Positions 15,642 through 24,996 of a stretch of 36,225 nucleotides of DNA are shown piece after piece. Origin of the DNA: an uncultured Coriobacteriaceae bacterium (GTDB taxonomy: Bacteria; Actinomycetota; Coriobacteriia; Coriobacteriales; Eggerthellaceae); assembly GCA_902764575.1 (NCBI GenBank), contig CACWWI010000023.1, positions 1 through 36,225 on the forward strand, given 5' to 3'. Below the pieces are notes generated by a model. The model worked only from the letters and a program-made list of their open reading frames with translations. It did not search any database and was not told where the DNA came from. A program made the translations under genes and the position numbers. The stretch's first letter is position 1; each line of letters opens with the position of its first letter.

Positions 15642-17522
15642 ATGGGTCGGATTCTCGATGCGATAACTTCACCTGCAGATATCAAGGTGCTAACCGACGA
15701 GGAGCTGAGCATCCTCGCACATGAAATACGCGAGCAGATCGTGGCCACCACGTCGAAGACGGGCGGCCATGTGGCATCTTCGCTCGGGGCCGTCGAGATT
15801 ATCCTGGCCGTGCATTCGCTCATCGACTCCCCCAAGGACCGTTTCGTGTTCGACGTGGGGCACCAGGCTTACGCGCACAAGCTCATCACGGGCCGCAGCG
15901 CCGAGTTCGACACCCTGCGCCAGGCGGGCGGCATCTCCGGGTTCCCGCGGCCGGACGAGAGCCCGCACGACGTGCACTACTCCGGCCATGCGTCCGACTC
16001 GATTTCCATCGCGCTCGGATTGGCGAAAGCCCGCGAGCTGCGGCGCTCCGACGAGAAGGTGGTCGCCCTCATCGGCGATGCCTCGCTGTCGGGAGGCATG
16101 GCGTTCGAGGCGCTCAACACCATCGGGCAGTTGCAGATTCCCATGGTCATCATCCTCAACGACAACGAGATGTCGATCTCGCGCAACGTGGGCGCGCTCG
16201 TTCGGCACCTGGGCGCGATCCGCTCGTCGGCGAGCTATCGCCAGGCGCGCGACCAGTCGCAGGAGCGCCTGGAGGGAAGCGGGGAGGGAAGCGGTGCCCT
16301 CGGGCGCGCGTTCGTGAACTTCGGGCGAAGCGCAAAGGATTCGATCAAGCAGTTCTTCGTGCCCGACACGATGCTCTTCGAGCAGCTGGGCATCTTGTGC
16401 ACGCCGCCCATCGACGGCCACAACATCACCGCCATGCGCAACATCCTGCGCACGGCCCTCGACGCCGACGGCCCCGTGCTTGTGCACGTGGTTACGAAGA
16501 AGGGCGCGGGGTACGAACCTGCCGAGGCCGATCCTGAGCGCTTCCACGGCCTGGGTTCCTACGACATCGCAACGGGAACGTCGGCCAGGAAGCTGTCGGG
16601 CCCGCAGAACTTTACCGAGGTGTTCGGCAAGTCGCTGGTGCGCGAGGCGCGTGCCGACGAGCACATCGTTGCTATCACGGCCGCCATGCCGTCGGGAACG
16701 GGGCTCAAGGAATTCGCGCGCGAGTTCCCCGACCGGTTCATCGACGTCGGCATTGCGGAGGAGAACGCGGTGGGCATGGCCGCGGGCCTTGCCCTGAGCG
16801 GGCTCAAGCCGGTCGTCGCCATCTACTCGACGTTCCTGCAGCGGGCCATCGACCAGATTGCCACCGATTGCGCGCTGCCCAACTGCAACGTGGTGTTCGC
16901 CATCGACCGCGCGGGAGTCGTGGGAGAAGACGGGCCGACGCACCACGGCATTTTCGATATCACGTACTGTCGGATGATTCCCGGCATGCGCATGCTCGCG
17001 CCTTCCGATGAGGCCGAGCTTGCAAGCGCGCTCCACACGGCGCTCCGGCTCGGCGGCCCCGTGGCCGTGCGCTACCCGCGCGGTGCGGGCGTTGGCGTAG
17101 CGGTGCCGGAGGACCCGCAGGTGTTTGCCGAGGGCAAGTCGCGCACGGTGCGCGAGGGCTCCGACGTGGCCATCCTCGCCTTCGGGGATCGCGTGGCCGC
17201 GGCGCTTCAGGCGGCCGAGCAGCTTGCGGAAGAGGGCGTGGACGCGCGCGTCGTCGACATGCGCTGGGTCAAGCCGCTCGACGAGGACGCCATCGTGGCG
17301 GCTGCGGGCACCAAGCTCGTCGTGACCGTCGAGAACGGCATCGTGTCGGGCGGGGCAGGCGAAGGCGTGCTGCACGTGCTCACGAAGCGCGGCCTGCAGG
17401 TGCCCGTGCGGATTCTCGGCGTCGACGACCAGGTGGTTCCCCACGGCAAACCCGCCACCCTCCTGGCAGACCTCGGCCTCGACGGCAACGGAATCGCAGC
17501 AGCCATCCGCGACGCCCTTTAG
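15642..17522 (+). CDS. dxs: 1-deoxy-D-xylulose-5-phosphate synthase
   Basis: Encodes 626 residues. It condenses pyruvate and glyceraldehyde-3-phosphate with thiamine diphosphate, starting the MEP isoprenoid route. Motifs: TGGHVASSLGAVE, DVGHQAYAHKLITGR, the ThDP/Mg motif GDASLSGGMAFEALN with NDNEMSISRNVGAL, the catalytic-domain block DVGIAEENAVGMAAGLA, GEDGPTHHGIFDITY and the C-terminal domain (ARVVDMRWVKPLDED). Length is normal. The start at 15642 follows TAGGA at 7 nt; an upstream extension would run through the xseB tail and is rejected. Last gene of the unit; it converges with recN. Confidence 0.96.
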   Translation: MGRILDAITSPADIKVLTDEELSILAHEIREQIVATTSKTGGHVASSLGAVEIILAVHSLIDSPKDRFVFDVGHQAYAHKLITGRSAEFDTLRQAGGISGFPRPDESPHDVHYSGHASDSISIALGLAKARELRRSDEKVVALIGDASLSGGMAFEALNTIGQLQIPMVIILNDNEMSISRNVGALVRHLGAIRSSASYRQARDQSQERLEGSGEGSGALGRAFVNFGRSAKDSIKQFFVPDTMLFEQLGILCTPPIDGHNITAMRNILRTALDADGPVLVHVVTKKGAGYEPAEADPERFHGLGSYDIATGTSARKLSGPQNFTEVFGKSLVREARADEHIVAITAAMPSGTGLKEFAREFPDRFIDVGIAEENAVGMAAGLALSGLKPVVAIYSTFLQRAIDQIATDCALPNCNVVFAIDRAGVVGEDGPTHHGIFDITYCRMIPGMRMLAPSDEAELASALHTALRLGGPVAVRYPRGAGVGVAVPEDPQVFAEGKSRTVREGSDVAILAFGDRVAAALQAAEQLAEEGVDARVVDMRWVKPLDEDAIVAAAGTKLVVTVENGIVSGGAGEGVLHVLTKRGLQVPVRILGVDDQVVPHGKPATLLADLGLDGNGIAAAIRDAL

Positions 17523-17562
17523 GGATTACTCATTCCTTTTGGCAACGGTTTTGGGATTGACC

Positions 17563-17589
17563 GTAGGGGCGCTCGGTGAGCGTCCCTAC
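17563..17589. terminator. Bidirectional hairpin between dxs and recN
   Basis: A 12-bp stem GTAGGGGCGCTC / GAGCGTCCCTAC (one G-T pair) with loop GGT, in the 92-nt convergent gap. There is no clear T-run, so it may act as a simple roadblock. Confidence 0.55.
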
Positions 17590-17614
17590 GTGCTACCTGC
17601 GTGCGGGTGCGGGT

Positions 17615-19228
17615 TTATTGGGCGAGGAGCTCTCGGGCGTGGGCTAGGGATGTTTCGGTGGCGGTTCCGGAGAGCATGCGGGCGATTTCTCGTTCGCGGT
17701 CTTCGCCTTCCACGCGTGCGAGGTCGGTCTCGCTTCCGTTGCGCTTCACCACGTAATGCACGTCGCCGCGCACGGCCACCTGAGCGAGGTGCGTGACGAC
17801 GATTACCTGGTGCGTGCGGGCGAGGTTGGCGATAACGTCGGAGAGCGCGTGCGCCGTGGTGCCGCCGACGCCCGCGTCGACCTCGTCGAACACGAGCGTG
17901 TCGACGTCGTCGTGGGCCCCGAGCACCACCTTGCACGCCAGCATGACGCGGCTCACCTCGCCGCCGGAGGCGATGCGCGCGAGCGGGCGCGCCTGCATGT
18001 CCGCTGCCGGGCGGTAGCGGAACTCGAAGGCGGAGGGCCCGGCGGCGGTCCAGGACGCGCGGTCGAGCCGGTCGCTGTTGCACACGAGCTCGGCGCCTTC
18101 CATCTCGAGCTTCGCCATGACGGCCGTCACCTCGCGCGCGAACGCCGGCGCGGCATCGTCGCGCGCCGCGTCGAGCGCGTCGGCGGCCTTCGCCAGGGCT
18201 TCTTCCGCTTCCGCGAGCGCCCGTTGGGCGGCCTTCATGCGCTCGGCCGAATCGTCCACGAGCGAGACGGTTTCTGCAGCGGAGTCGCGCCGTGCGAACA
18301 CGTCCTCCATGCGCGGCCCGTACGAGCGGAGCAGCCCGGTGAGCAGCTGGAACCGCTCCTGTTGCCGCACGAGCTCCTCGGGGTCGAACTCGATGCCGTC
18401 GCGGTAGTTGCGCGCCGACGCCGAAACGTCTTCGAGCACGAACCCGGCCTCCCTCAGGGAGGCGGCCAGGTCCGCGAGCTGCGAATCCACCGCGCCGGCC
18501 GATTCGAGCGCCGCTGCGGCCGCGTTCAGGCCGTCGAGCGCGCCGCCGTCGGACGAGAGCGCCTCGTGCGCGAGTGCAACCGAGGAGGCGAGCGCCTCCG
18601 CGTGCTCGGCGATCTCGAGGTCGTGCTTGAGCTGTTCGTACTCGCCCTCGACGGGCGCCACCTCGTCGATGCGCCGCAAGTCGAACCGCGCCTCGTCGAG
18701 CTTGGCGGTCGAAAGCTCGCTTGCGGCCTGCACGCGCGCCAGCTCGTCTGCCGCCTCGGCGGCGCGCTGGAACGCCGCCCGGTATTCGCCGAGGGCCACC
18801 TGCACCGGCTCGCCCGCCCACGCGTCGAGCATCTCCACGTGGGTCGCCGTGCGCATGAGCTGCTGGTGCTCGAATTGCCCGCACAGGTCAACCGAGGGCG
18901 CAACGCGCTCGGCGAGCTCGCGCATGCTGGCCATGGTGCCGTCGATCGTGGCGCGCGAGCGCCCGTCGGCCCCCACGCGGCGTACGGCGACCAGCTCGTC
19001 GCCCGGTGCGGAGCTGCGGGGCACGAAGCGCCCCGACACCACGAGCGCGCTTTCGCCGTCGCGCACCAGGTCGGTGCTGGCCCGCGCGCCCATGAGCAGT
19101 TTCAGGGCCGAGAGGAGCGCCGTCTTCCCCGCGCCCGTCTCGCCCGTGATGACGGTGAGGCCGTCGCCCGGCTGCAAGGAGGCATCGCGGATTAGCGCTA
19201 GATTCTGTACCTGAATTTCGTCAATCAT
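17615..19228 (-). CDS. recN: DNA repair protein RecN
   Basis: Encodes 537 residues, an SMC-like ATPase that works in double-strand break repair. The N-terminus [15 protein letters not shown] leads to Walker A GETGAGKT (residues 29-36). Long coiled-coil-rich central regions follow, then ABC signature [17 protein letters not shown] and Walker [14 protein letters not shown] with the D-loop. The start at 19228 is the conserved one; an ATG 33 nt upstream adds a nonconserved extension. TATAAT stands only 6 nt before the ATG, with no clear SD, so the mRNA is likely leaderless. The gene is divergent from dtd and convergent with dxs. Confidence 0.95.
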   Translation of the reverse strand: MIDEIQVQNLALIRDASLQPGDGLTVITGETGAGKTALLSALKLLMGARASTDLVRDGESALVVSGRFVPRSSAPGDELVAVRRVGADGRSRATIDGTMASMRELAERVAPSVDLCGQFEHQQLMRTATHVEMLDAWAGEPVQVALGEYRAAFQRAAEAADELARVQAASELSTAKLDEARFDLRRIDEVAPVEGEYEQLKHDLEIAEHAEALASSVALAHEALSSDGGALDGLNAAAAALESAGAVDSQLADLAASLREAGFVLEDVSASARNYRDGIEFDPEELVRQQERFQLLTGLLRSYGPRMEDVFARRDSAAETVSLVDDSAERMKAAQRALAEAEEALAKAADALDAARDDAAPAFAREVTAVMAKLEMEGAELVCNSDRLDRASWTAAGPSAFEFRYRPAADMQARPLARIASGGEVSRVMLACKVVLGAHDDVDTLVFDEVDAGVGGTTAHALSDVIANLARTHQVIVVTHLAQVAVRGDVHYVVKRNGSETDLARVEGEDREREIARMLSGTATETSLAHARELLAQ

Positions 19229-19234
19229 GCGAGA

Positions 19235-19240
19235 ATTATA
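19235..19240 (-). promoter_or_regulatory. -10 box of recN with predicted leaderless start
   Basis: TATAAT on the minus strand, followed by TCTCGC and then the ATG at 19228. A transcription start 7 nt after the box would coincide with the A of ATG. No -35 is recognised. Confidence 0.5.
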
Positions 19241-19259
19241 CCCCGAGGAAAGGAGCGCC

Positions 19260-19721
19260 ATGCGCGCAGTGATTCAGAGGGTGACGGAAGCGAGCGTGTC
19301 GATTGCGGGGAAGGTGGCCGGCGCCTGCGGACGCGGGTACGTTGTCCTGCTCGGCGTGGGCGAGGGCGACACCGAAGAAGAGGTGGAGCGCCTGTGGTCG
19401 AAGATCTGGAAGCTGCGGATCTTCCCCGACGGCGAGCACCACACGGGTGCCTCGCTGGGCGATGTGGAAGGCGAGGTGCTCGTCGTGTCGCAGTTCACGC
19501 TGTACGCCGACTGCCGGAAGGGCAACCGCCCGTCGTTCACCGGCGCTGGGGAGCCGGGCGAGTCGCAGCGGCTCTACGAGCTGTTCGTGGAGCGCGCTCG
19601 CCGCGATTGCGGGCACGTTGCCACCGGCGAGTTCGGCGCCGACATGCAGGTGTCGCTCGTGAACGACGGCCCGTTCACCATCTGCCTCGACACCGACGAC
19701 CTGAAGCGGCCCCGCCGCTAG
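19260..19721 (+). CDS. dtd: D-aminoacyl-tRNA deacylase
   Basis: Encodes 153 residues ([15 protein letters not shown]...). It hydrolyses the ester bond of D-aminoacyl-tRNA, a proofreading role in the cytosol. The two signature blocks are present: [20 protein letters not shown] with the SQxTL motif, and [13 protein letters not shown] with the NxGPxT motif. The length is standard. GAGGAAAGGAG lies 5 nt before the ATG at 19260; an in-frame ATG at 19227 has no SD and overlaps recN. It is 11 nt ahead of uvrB, with a GGACGGAGAA SD between. Confidence 0.95.
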   Translation: MRAVIQRVTEASVSIAGKVAGACGRGYVVLLGVGEGDTEEEVERLWSKIWKLRIFPDGEHHTGASLGDVEGEVLVVSQFTLYADCRKGNRPSFTGAGEPGESQRLYELFVERARRDCGHVATGEFGADMQVSLVNDGPFTICLDTDDLKRPRR

Positions 19722-19732
19722 GACGGAGAACC

Positions 19733-21886
19733 ATGAGCACCCATCTTTCTAACATCGAGGGCACGCCGATGGAGGGCAAGCTGCCCGAGGTGCGCCTGGC
19801 CAACACGCCGTTCAAGGTGGTGGCGCCCTACGAGATGGCCGGCGACCAGCCCCAGGCGGTCGAGGCCCTCTCGCGCGGCGTGGACCAGGGCCTGCGCTAC
19901 CAGACGCTGCTGGGCGTGACGGGCAGCGGCAAGACGTTCACCATGGCCAAGACCATCGAGGCCGTGCAGAAGCCCACGCTCGTCATGGCCCCCAACAAGA
20001 CGCTCGCCGCCCAGCTCGCGGCCGAGCTGAAGGAGTTCTTCCCCGACAACGCGGTGGTGTACTTCGTCAGCTACTACGACTACTACCAGCCCGAGGCCTA
20101 CGTGCCCGCCAGCGACACGTTCATCGAGAAGGACGCCAGCATCAACGAGGAAGTGGAGAAGCTGCGCCACGCCGCGACGAGCGCGCTGCTCAGCCGCCGC
20201 GACGTCATCGTGGTGGCGTCGGTGAGCTGCATCTACGGCATCGGCAGCCCGATGGACTACGCGGGCATGGCCGTCTTCCTGGACAGGCAGGTGCCCGCCG
20301 ACCGCGACGACGTGATTCACGACCTCATCGACATCCAGTACGACCGCAACGACTACGAGCTCGTGCGCGGCACGTTCCGCGTGCGGGGCGATGCGCTCGA
20401 CGTGTTCCCGCCCTATGCCGACAACCCCATCCGCGTGGAGTTCTGGGGCGACGAGATAGAGGCCATCACCGAGATAGACAACGTGAGCGGCGAGGTGATC
20501 GGCACGTACGAGGCCCTGCCCATCTGGCCGGCTTCCCATTACGTGACGGCGCGCCCGAAGATGGAGAACGCGCTGCGCACCATCCAGGACGAGCTGCGCG
20601 AGCGCCTGCAGCTGTTCAGGCAGGAGGGGAAGCTGCTCGAGGCCGAGCGCCTGGAGATGCGCACGAACTACGACCTGGAGATGCTCGAGACCATGGGCTT
20701 CTGCAGCGGCATCGAGAACTACTCGCGCCACCTGGACGGGCGCGAACCGGGCGAGCCGCCCTACACGCTCATCGACTACTTCCCCAAGGACTTCCTCTGC
20801 ATCATCGACGAGTCGCATGTGACGGTGCCGCAGATCCGCGGCATGCACGAGGGCGACCGCTCGCGCAAGATCACGCTGGCGGAGCACGGGTTCCGCCTGC
20901 CGAGCTGCCTGGACAACCGCCCGCTGCGCTTCGACGAGTTCGAGAGCCGTGTGCCGCAGTTCATCTACGTGTCGGCGACGCCCGGCGACTACGAGATAAA
21001 CGTGGAGCAGGCGCGCGTGGAGCAGATCATCCGCCCGACCGGCCTGCTCGACCCCGAGATCATCGTGCGCCCCACCGTGTCGCAGATCGACGACGTCATC
21101 GACGAGGTGCAGCTGCGCGCCGAGAAGGGGGAGCGCACGCTCATCACCACGCTCACGAAGAAGATGGCCGAGGACCTCACCGACCACCTGCTCGATCAGG
21201 GCGTGAAGGCCAACTACATGCACTCGGACATCGGGACGCTCGAGCGCGTGGAAATCCTGCGCGACCTGCGCCTGGGCAAGTTCGACGTGCTCGTGGGCAT
21301 CAACCTGCTGCGCGAGGGCCTCGACCTGCCCGAGGTGTCGCTCGTGGCCATCCTCGACGCCGACAAGGAAGGTTTCCTGCGCAACCACCGCTCGCTCATC
21401 CAGACCATCGGGCGCGCGGCGCGCAACGTGAGCGGCCAGGTGATCATGTACGCCGACAAGCTCACCGACTCCATGAACACGGCGATCGAGGAGACGCGCC
21501 GTCGCCGCGCGATCCAGATGGCCTTCAATGAGGAGCACGGCATCGAGCCGCAGACCATCCGCAAGGCGATCAACGACGTGCTCGGGTTCGTGACGGAGGA
21601 CGTGGAAGGCCTCACGGCCGAGGATGTGAACAGGGAGCTTGCCGCGCTTTCGCGCGAGGAGGTGCTGCGCATCATCTCGAGCATGGAGGATGAGATGGCG
21701 CTGGCGTCGCGCAACATGGACTTCGAGCAAGCTGCCCACCTGCGCGACCAGGTGGTTAAGCTGCGCGCGAGCGTGGAGGGCGAAGCCGAGGAGGACGTGC
21801 TGGCCAGCATGAAGAAGCAGGCGCGCAAGGGCAGCGCCTACGGCAACCGCAAGCACGCCGCCTACGGCAGCTCGCGCAGGTCTTGA
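19733..21886 (+). CDS. uvrB: Excinuclease ABC subunit B
   Basis: Encodes 717 residues, slightly longer than typical (about 670). It is a damage-verification helicase of nucleotide excision repair, working with UvrA and UvrC. Walker A GVTGSGKT is at residues 61-68, the beta-hairpin [12 protein letters not shown] near 115-125, the DEAD-like motif [15 protein letters not shown], then [33 protein letters not shown], and [10 protein letters not shown] of the second RecA domain. A UVR motif ([21 protein letters not shown]) lies near the C-terminus, followed by a basic Gly/Ser/Arg-rich tail. It is in an apparent operon with dtd. Confidence 0.97.
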   Translation: MSTHLSNIEGTPMEGKLPEVRLANTPFKVVAPYEMAGDQPQAVEALSRGVDQGLRYQTLLGVTGSGKTFTMAKTIEAVQKPTLVMAPNKTLAAQLAAELKEFFPDNAVVYFVSYYDYYQPEAYVPASDTFIEKDASINEEVEKLRHAATSALLSRRDVIVVASVSCIYGIGSPMDYAGMAVFLDRQVPADRDDVIHDLIDIQYDRNDYELVRGTFRVRGDALDVFPPYADNPIRVEFWGDEIEAITEIDNVSGEVIGTYEALPIWPASHYVTARPKMENALRTIQDELRERLQLFRQEGKLLEAERLEMRTNYDLEMLETMGFCSGIENYSRHLDGREPGEPPYTLIDYFPKDFLCIIDESHVTVPQIRGMHEGDRSRKITLAEHGFRLPSCLDNRPLRFDEFESRVPQFIYVSATPGDYEINVEQARVEQIIRPTGLLDPEIIVRPTVSQIDDVIDEVQLRAEKGERTLITTLTKKMAEDLTDHLLDQGVKANYMHSDIGTLERVEILRDLRLGKFDVLVGINLLREGLDLPEVSLVAILDADKEGFLRNHRSLIQTIGRAARNVSGQVIMYADKLTDSMNTAIEETRRRRAIQMAFNEEHGIEPQTIRKAINDVLGFVTEDVEGLTAEDVNRELAALSREEVLRIISSMEDEMALASRNMDFEQAAHLRDQVVKLRASVEGEAEEDVLASMKKQARKGSAYGNRKHAAYGSSRRS

Positions 21887-21927
21887 ATGCTTTGTTAACG
21901 AACGGCCGCGCCTGCAGGTTCGCACGC

Positions 21928-21933
21928 TATAAT
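21928..21933 (+). promoter_or_regulatory. -10 box of the tandem-HTH regulator gene
   Basis: A consensus TATAAT, 23 nt before the ATG at 21957, with a GGAGGTG SD between them. No -35 is recognised. No terminator is apparent between uvrB and this box. Confidence 0.6.
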
Positions 21934-21956
21934 CGGAGCGCCATCGGAGGTGAAAC

Positions 21957-23366
21957 ATGTCGTTTGCGTCCGTTCTGAATTCATACTGCGATTCCCTCGA
22001 CTGCACGAACGCGGTCATAGCGCACCGCTGCGGCATTTCCGCATCGGCGCTCAGCCGCTACCGGAGCGGCGACCGCGTTCCCACGAACGGCGACACCGTC
22101 GACAAGATTGCCGACGGCATCGCCGAGCTGTCCCGTGCGCAGAACCCCGACGAAGCCTTGTCACGCGAGGGGGTTTACGCCGCCTTGGAGGCAGCACGCA
22201 AAGGGCTGGTGATTTCCGGCGAGACGTTCGGCGACCGCGTCAACCGGCTCATGGAGGCGCTCGGCATGCGCAACGCCGAAACCGCCCGGCAATCCGGCAT
22301 CGACCCCTCGTACCTGTCGCGCATTCGCAGCGGCCAGCGGGCGCCCATCAACCGCGCCGGGCTCGCCGACATGATTGCCCACGCTGCCGCCCGTCGGTGC
22401 CTGGCCAATGGCGCCATTGGCCGCCTGGTCGCCATCATGCCGCTTGAAAGCGAGGTGCTGGAAGGGGGCTCGCTCGTCTACGACCCCGAGATGCTGTTGG
22501 CGGACGATATCAAGCAATGGCTGCTGAGCGACGAGGTGACCGATGCCGACGTTGTCGACTTCAAGCGTTTGCTCGCCTGGTTCGACCGCTTCGATTTCGC
22601 GGCGTATACCGAGCAGTTGAAGGAGAGCGTGGAGATGCCTGAAATGGACCTCTCTCCCCGCGCACGCTTCTGCTATGGAATCGACGAGATGCAGGCGGCG
22701 GAGCTCGAGTTCCTGGACATCGCAGCCTTCGCGCATTCTCCCGTCGTGTACCTGACCAGCGATACGCCTATCATCGGGGGCATGTCCGACGAAGATTTCA
22801 TTGGGGGGCTCATCTACCGCGTCGAGCTCATCGTGCGCCGAGGCGGTTCCGTGAACGTCATCCACAACGTGGAGCGCCCGGTTTCGGAGCTCGTTGCCAT
22901 CATGAGCGACTGGGTTCCACTCTACATGACCGGCCACGTTATTCCCCTGCACGTTCGGGGGCTGAGCAATCGCCTGTTCAACCATGTGAACCACGTTTGC
23001 GATGCGTGCGCGTTGTCGGCGGAGTCCATCGTCGGCCATCTGGACGAGGGGCGTCACTACCTATCGCTCCTTCCCGAGGACGTGGCGTATTACCAGCGCA
23101 AGATGGAGCTCATCGTGGAGAAGGCGGAACGCTCCTTGGAGGTGTTCCTGGAAACGCGCCCGGGCGATTTCGACCACTTCGAGGCCGGGGAGCGCGAGCG
23201 TCAGGCGAGCGAGTCTTACCGCGAGGTGTGCGCGGGCGAATTCGAGAACCTTCGCGTCATGCACATGCCCGGCGATTGCGCCGTCATCTCGTTCCTCGCT
23301 GAGCCGAAAGCCCATTTCGTGATCAAGGACCCTCGGATGAGGTATGCTATCTCGCTGATGAACTAG
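21957..23366 (+). CDS. Tandem-HTH transcriptional regulator-like protein, large C-domain
   Basis: Encodes 469 residues. Two XRE/Cro-like helix-turn-helix units are duplicated: near residues 18-42 (NAVIAHRCGISASALSRY) and near 102-128 (NAETARQSGIDPSYLSRI), each ending RSGxRxP. The other 330 residues have no TM helix and contain GSVNVIHNVERPVSELVAIM, DWVPLYMTGHVIP, an ALSAESIVGHLDEGRHYL block and a helical EDVAYYQRKMELIVEKAERSLEVF segment. I recall similar architectures in Clostridia as uncharacterised large HTH proteins; the effector is unknown. It has its own -10 box, GGAGGTG SD, and codon use like its neighbours. Confidence 0.75.
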   Translation: MSFASVLNSYCDSLDCTNAVIAHRCGISASALSRYRSGDRVPTNGDTVDKIADGIAELSRAQNPDEALSREGVYAALEAARKGLVISGETFGDRVNRLMEALGMRNAETARQSGIDPSYLSRIRSGQRAPINRAGLADMIAHAAARRCLANGAIGRLVAIMPLESEVLEGGSLVYDPEMLLADDIKQWLLSDEVTDADVVDFKRLLAWFDRFDFAAYTEQLKESVEMPEMDLSPRARFCYGIDEMQAAELEFLDIAAFAHSPVVYLTSDTPIIGGMSDEDFIGGLIYRVELIVRRGGSVNVIHNVERPVSELVAIMSDWVPLYMTGHVIPLHVRGLSNRLFNHVNHVCDACALSAESIVGHLDEGRHYLSLLPEDVAYYQRKMELIVEKAERSLEVFLETRPGDFDHFEAGERERQASESYREVCAGEFENLRVMHMPGDCAVISFLAEPKAHFVIKDPRMRYAISLMN

Positions 23367-23394
23367 GATCCGCGGTAAACCCGAAAGGCCCGTC

Positions 23395-24165
23395 ATGGCA
23401 GATAGCGCGCAACTTCCCTTCCACAGCTTCTCGTTCACGCTCGTCGAGAACAGGCGCCCCCGCACGGCGCTGCGCTTGAGCGCGTCCGATGGCGACATGT
23501 ACGAGCTGCACGTCGAGAAGGGTTCGGCGGCCAACCCCACGAGCCAGTTCACGCGCAGCGTCCCGGTGGACGTGGCCCAGCGCTTCAAGGACGCGTTGCA
23601 GGACATCGGCGTGTTCGGATGGGAAGAGTCCTACGACGACGGGCAGTCGCGCGGGTCGCGGCGCTGGTCGGTGAGCACCGTCTTCAAGGAGGGCGTGTTC
23701 TCCGTGGCCTCGCGCGGCGGCGATACGGCGCCCGCTGGTTTCGACGCGCTGCTCGAGGAGCTGTACCGGCTCGATTTCCCCCGGCCCGCCTCGGGCAAGT
23801 CCGACGGCGGCCAGGCGCCCCGCGGGGTGGGAAGCGCCATGAACGCGATGGGGCTCGGCTCCCTGGGGAGCATCGGCGGGATGAGCGCCGGCGACCTGGG
23901 CGCCTTCGCGGCGAGCGGGGGACAGGGCGGCATGGACCCGTCCAAGCTGGCGGGCATGCTCGGGCGCGACCTTCCGGAGGGCTTCGACCCCGAGGACCTC
24001 ACGCGCGCCCTTTCGGAGATGCAGGGCAATCCCCAGGCGTTCCAGCAGCAGATGCGCGAAGAGTTCCGCCACATGTCGCACGAGGAGCAGGAGCGCATGC
24101 TCGATACGCTGGCCTCGATGGGCATGGCCTCCCGAGCCTGGTGGGAACGCTTCCTACGCGGTTAG
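23395..24165 (+). CDS. Conserved protein of unknown function
   Basis: Encodes 256 residues beginning MADSAQLPFHSFSFTLVENRRPR. I do not recognise a named family. The N-terminal 130 residues appear as a compact alpha/beta domain with VAQRFKDALQDIGVFGWEESYDD and FDALLEELYRLDFPRP. A Gly/Ser/Met-rich low-complexity linker covers about 135-180 (GLGSLGSIGGMSAGDLG). The C-terminal 65 residues are helical and acidic (PEGFDPEDLTRALSEMQGNPQAFQQQMREEFRHM). There is no signal peptide or TM helix. GAAAGG lies 8 nt upstream of the ATG. It sits 28 nt after the regulator gene and may be co-transcribed with it. Confidence 0.7.
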   Translation: MADSAQLPFHSFSFTLVENRRPRTALRLSASDGDMYELHVEKGSAANPTSQFTRSVPVDVAQRFKDALQDIGVFGWEESYDDGQSRGSRRWSVSTVFKEGVFSVASRGGDTAPAGFDALLEELYRLDFPRPASGKSDGGQAPRGVGSAMNAMGLGSLGSIGGMSAGDLGAFAASGGQGGMDPSKLAGMLGRDLPEGFDPEDLTRALSEMQGNPQAFQQQMREEFRHMSHEEQERMLDTLASMGMASRAWWERFLRG

Positions 24166-24185
24166 GCATGTTGCACCAGAACCGA

Positions 24186-24214
24186 CGCGGGGGCGCACAC
24201 TGTGCGCCCCCGCG
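24186..24214. terminator. Strong hairpin terminator between convergent genes
   Basis: A perfect 13-bp GC-rich stem CGCGGGGGCGCAC / GTGCGCCCCCGCG with loop ACT, located between the unknown-function gene and coaE, which converge. T-run is weak on both sides, but stem stability is exceptional. Confidence 0.75.
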
Positions 24215-24238
24215 GTTGCAATGCGTTGTTCGGGTTGT

Positions 24239-24838
24239 TTAATCGACGGCGTTGTACTCGTTCCACCAGTCGACGACTTTGTTGTAGAGCTCTTCCTTCG
24301 TGCCGTCGTTGTTGAACACCACGTCGGCTTGCTCGATGCGCTCGGCGTCGGTGATCTGCTGGGCGATGCGGCGACGTACGTCCTGCTCCTCGAACCCCGA
24401 TGCGACGGCGCGCTCGATGCGCAGATCGAGCGGCGCGAGGACAGCGATGACGATGTCGGCGAGGTACGCGAGCGACATCTGGCGGCTCTTGAACACCGAG
24501 TACTCGATTACGACGGCGGGGCAGCCTTCGGCTTCGAGCTCGTCGAGCCTCGTCATGAAGGCGTCCTCGATGCGCGGCTGGGTGATGCGGTTGAGCTTGC
24601 GGGTGTCGGCGGGCGTCTTGAACGCCTTGCGCGCGACCGCCTTGCGGTCGATCTCGCCGTTCTCGTCCATCACGTCGTCGCCGAACATTTCCGCGACGTC
24701 TTCCTTGACGATGTCCCAGTGGAGGATCTCATGGCCGATCTTGTCGAGGTCGATGTACTCGAGCCCCTGATCGACAAGCGCCTTGCGCGCCGTAGACTTG
24801 CCAGCGCCCATTCCGCCGATGATGAAAATCTTTTCCAT
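24239..24838 (-). CDS. coaE: Dephospho-CoA kinase
   Basis: Encodes 199 residues. It phosphorylates the 3'-OH of the dephospho-CoA ribose in the last step of CoA synthesis. The P-loop GGMGAGKST is at residues 8-16, followed by the conserved IDLDKIGHEIL segment, and the later IEYSVF region that in homologs reads xPLLFE. The LID-like region VRRRIAQQ and closing NNDGTKEELYNKVVDWWNEY fit. GGGGTGAG lies 6 nt upstream of the ATG at 24838. Confidence 0.9.
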   Translation of the reverse strand: MEKIFIIGGMGAGKSTARKALVDQGLEYIDLDKIGHEILHWDIVKEDVAEMFGDDVMDENGEIDRKAVARKAFKTPADTRKLNRITQPRIEDAFMTRLDELEAEGCPAVVIEYSVFKSRQMSLAYLADIVIAVLAPLDLRIERAVASGFEEQDVRRRIAQQITDAERIEQADVVFNNDGTKEELYNKVVDWWNEYNAVD

Positions 24839-24885
24839 GAGCTCACCCCTGCTTGCGCGTGGTCGTCAGTTTGCCCTGCAGTGCA

Positions 24886-24891
24886 ATAATA
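24886..24891 (-). promoter_or_regulatory. Possible -10 box of coaE
   Basis: TATTAT on the minus strand, about 47 nt before the coaE ATG and 8 nt downstream of the inverted repeat at 24900-24934. Confidence 0.3.
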
Positions 24892-24899
24892 CACGAACG

Positions 24900-24934
24900 A
24901 AAATGAGTCGGCCCCCAGGGGAATAACTCATTTT
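24900..24934. other. Inverted repeat in the rpsA-coaE gap
   Basis: A perfect 9-bp repeat AAAATGAGT (24900-24908) / ACTCATTTT (24926-24934) with a 17-nt centre that itself holds CCCC-AGGGG. On the minus strand the hairpin is followed by a T-rich stretch, so it may be a second terminator after rpsA; alternatively an operator in front of coaE. Confidence 0.5.
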
Positions 24935-24939
24935 GGCAA

Positions 24940-24971
24940 CAGAAAACGGCCCAGCGTGCGCTGGGCCGTTT
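24940..24971 (-). terminator. Rho-independent terminator of rpsA
   Basis: Stem AAACGGCCCAGC / GCTGGGCCGTTT with loop GCAC, read on the minus strand and followed by TTCTGTT. It starts about 25 nt after the rpsA stop. Confidence 0.85.
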
Positions 24972-24996
24972 CAGATGCTTGAACAGCGTGCGTTCG

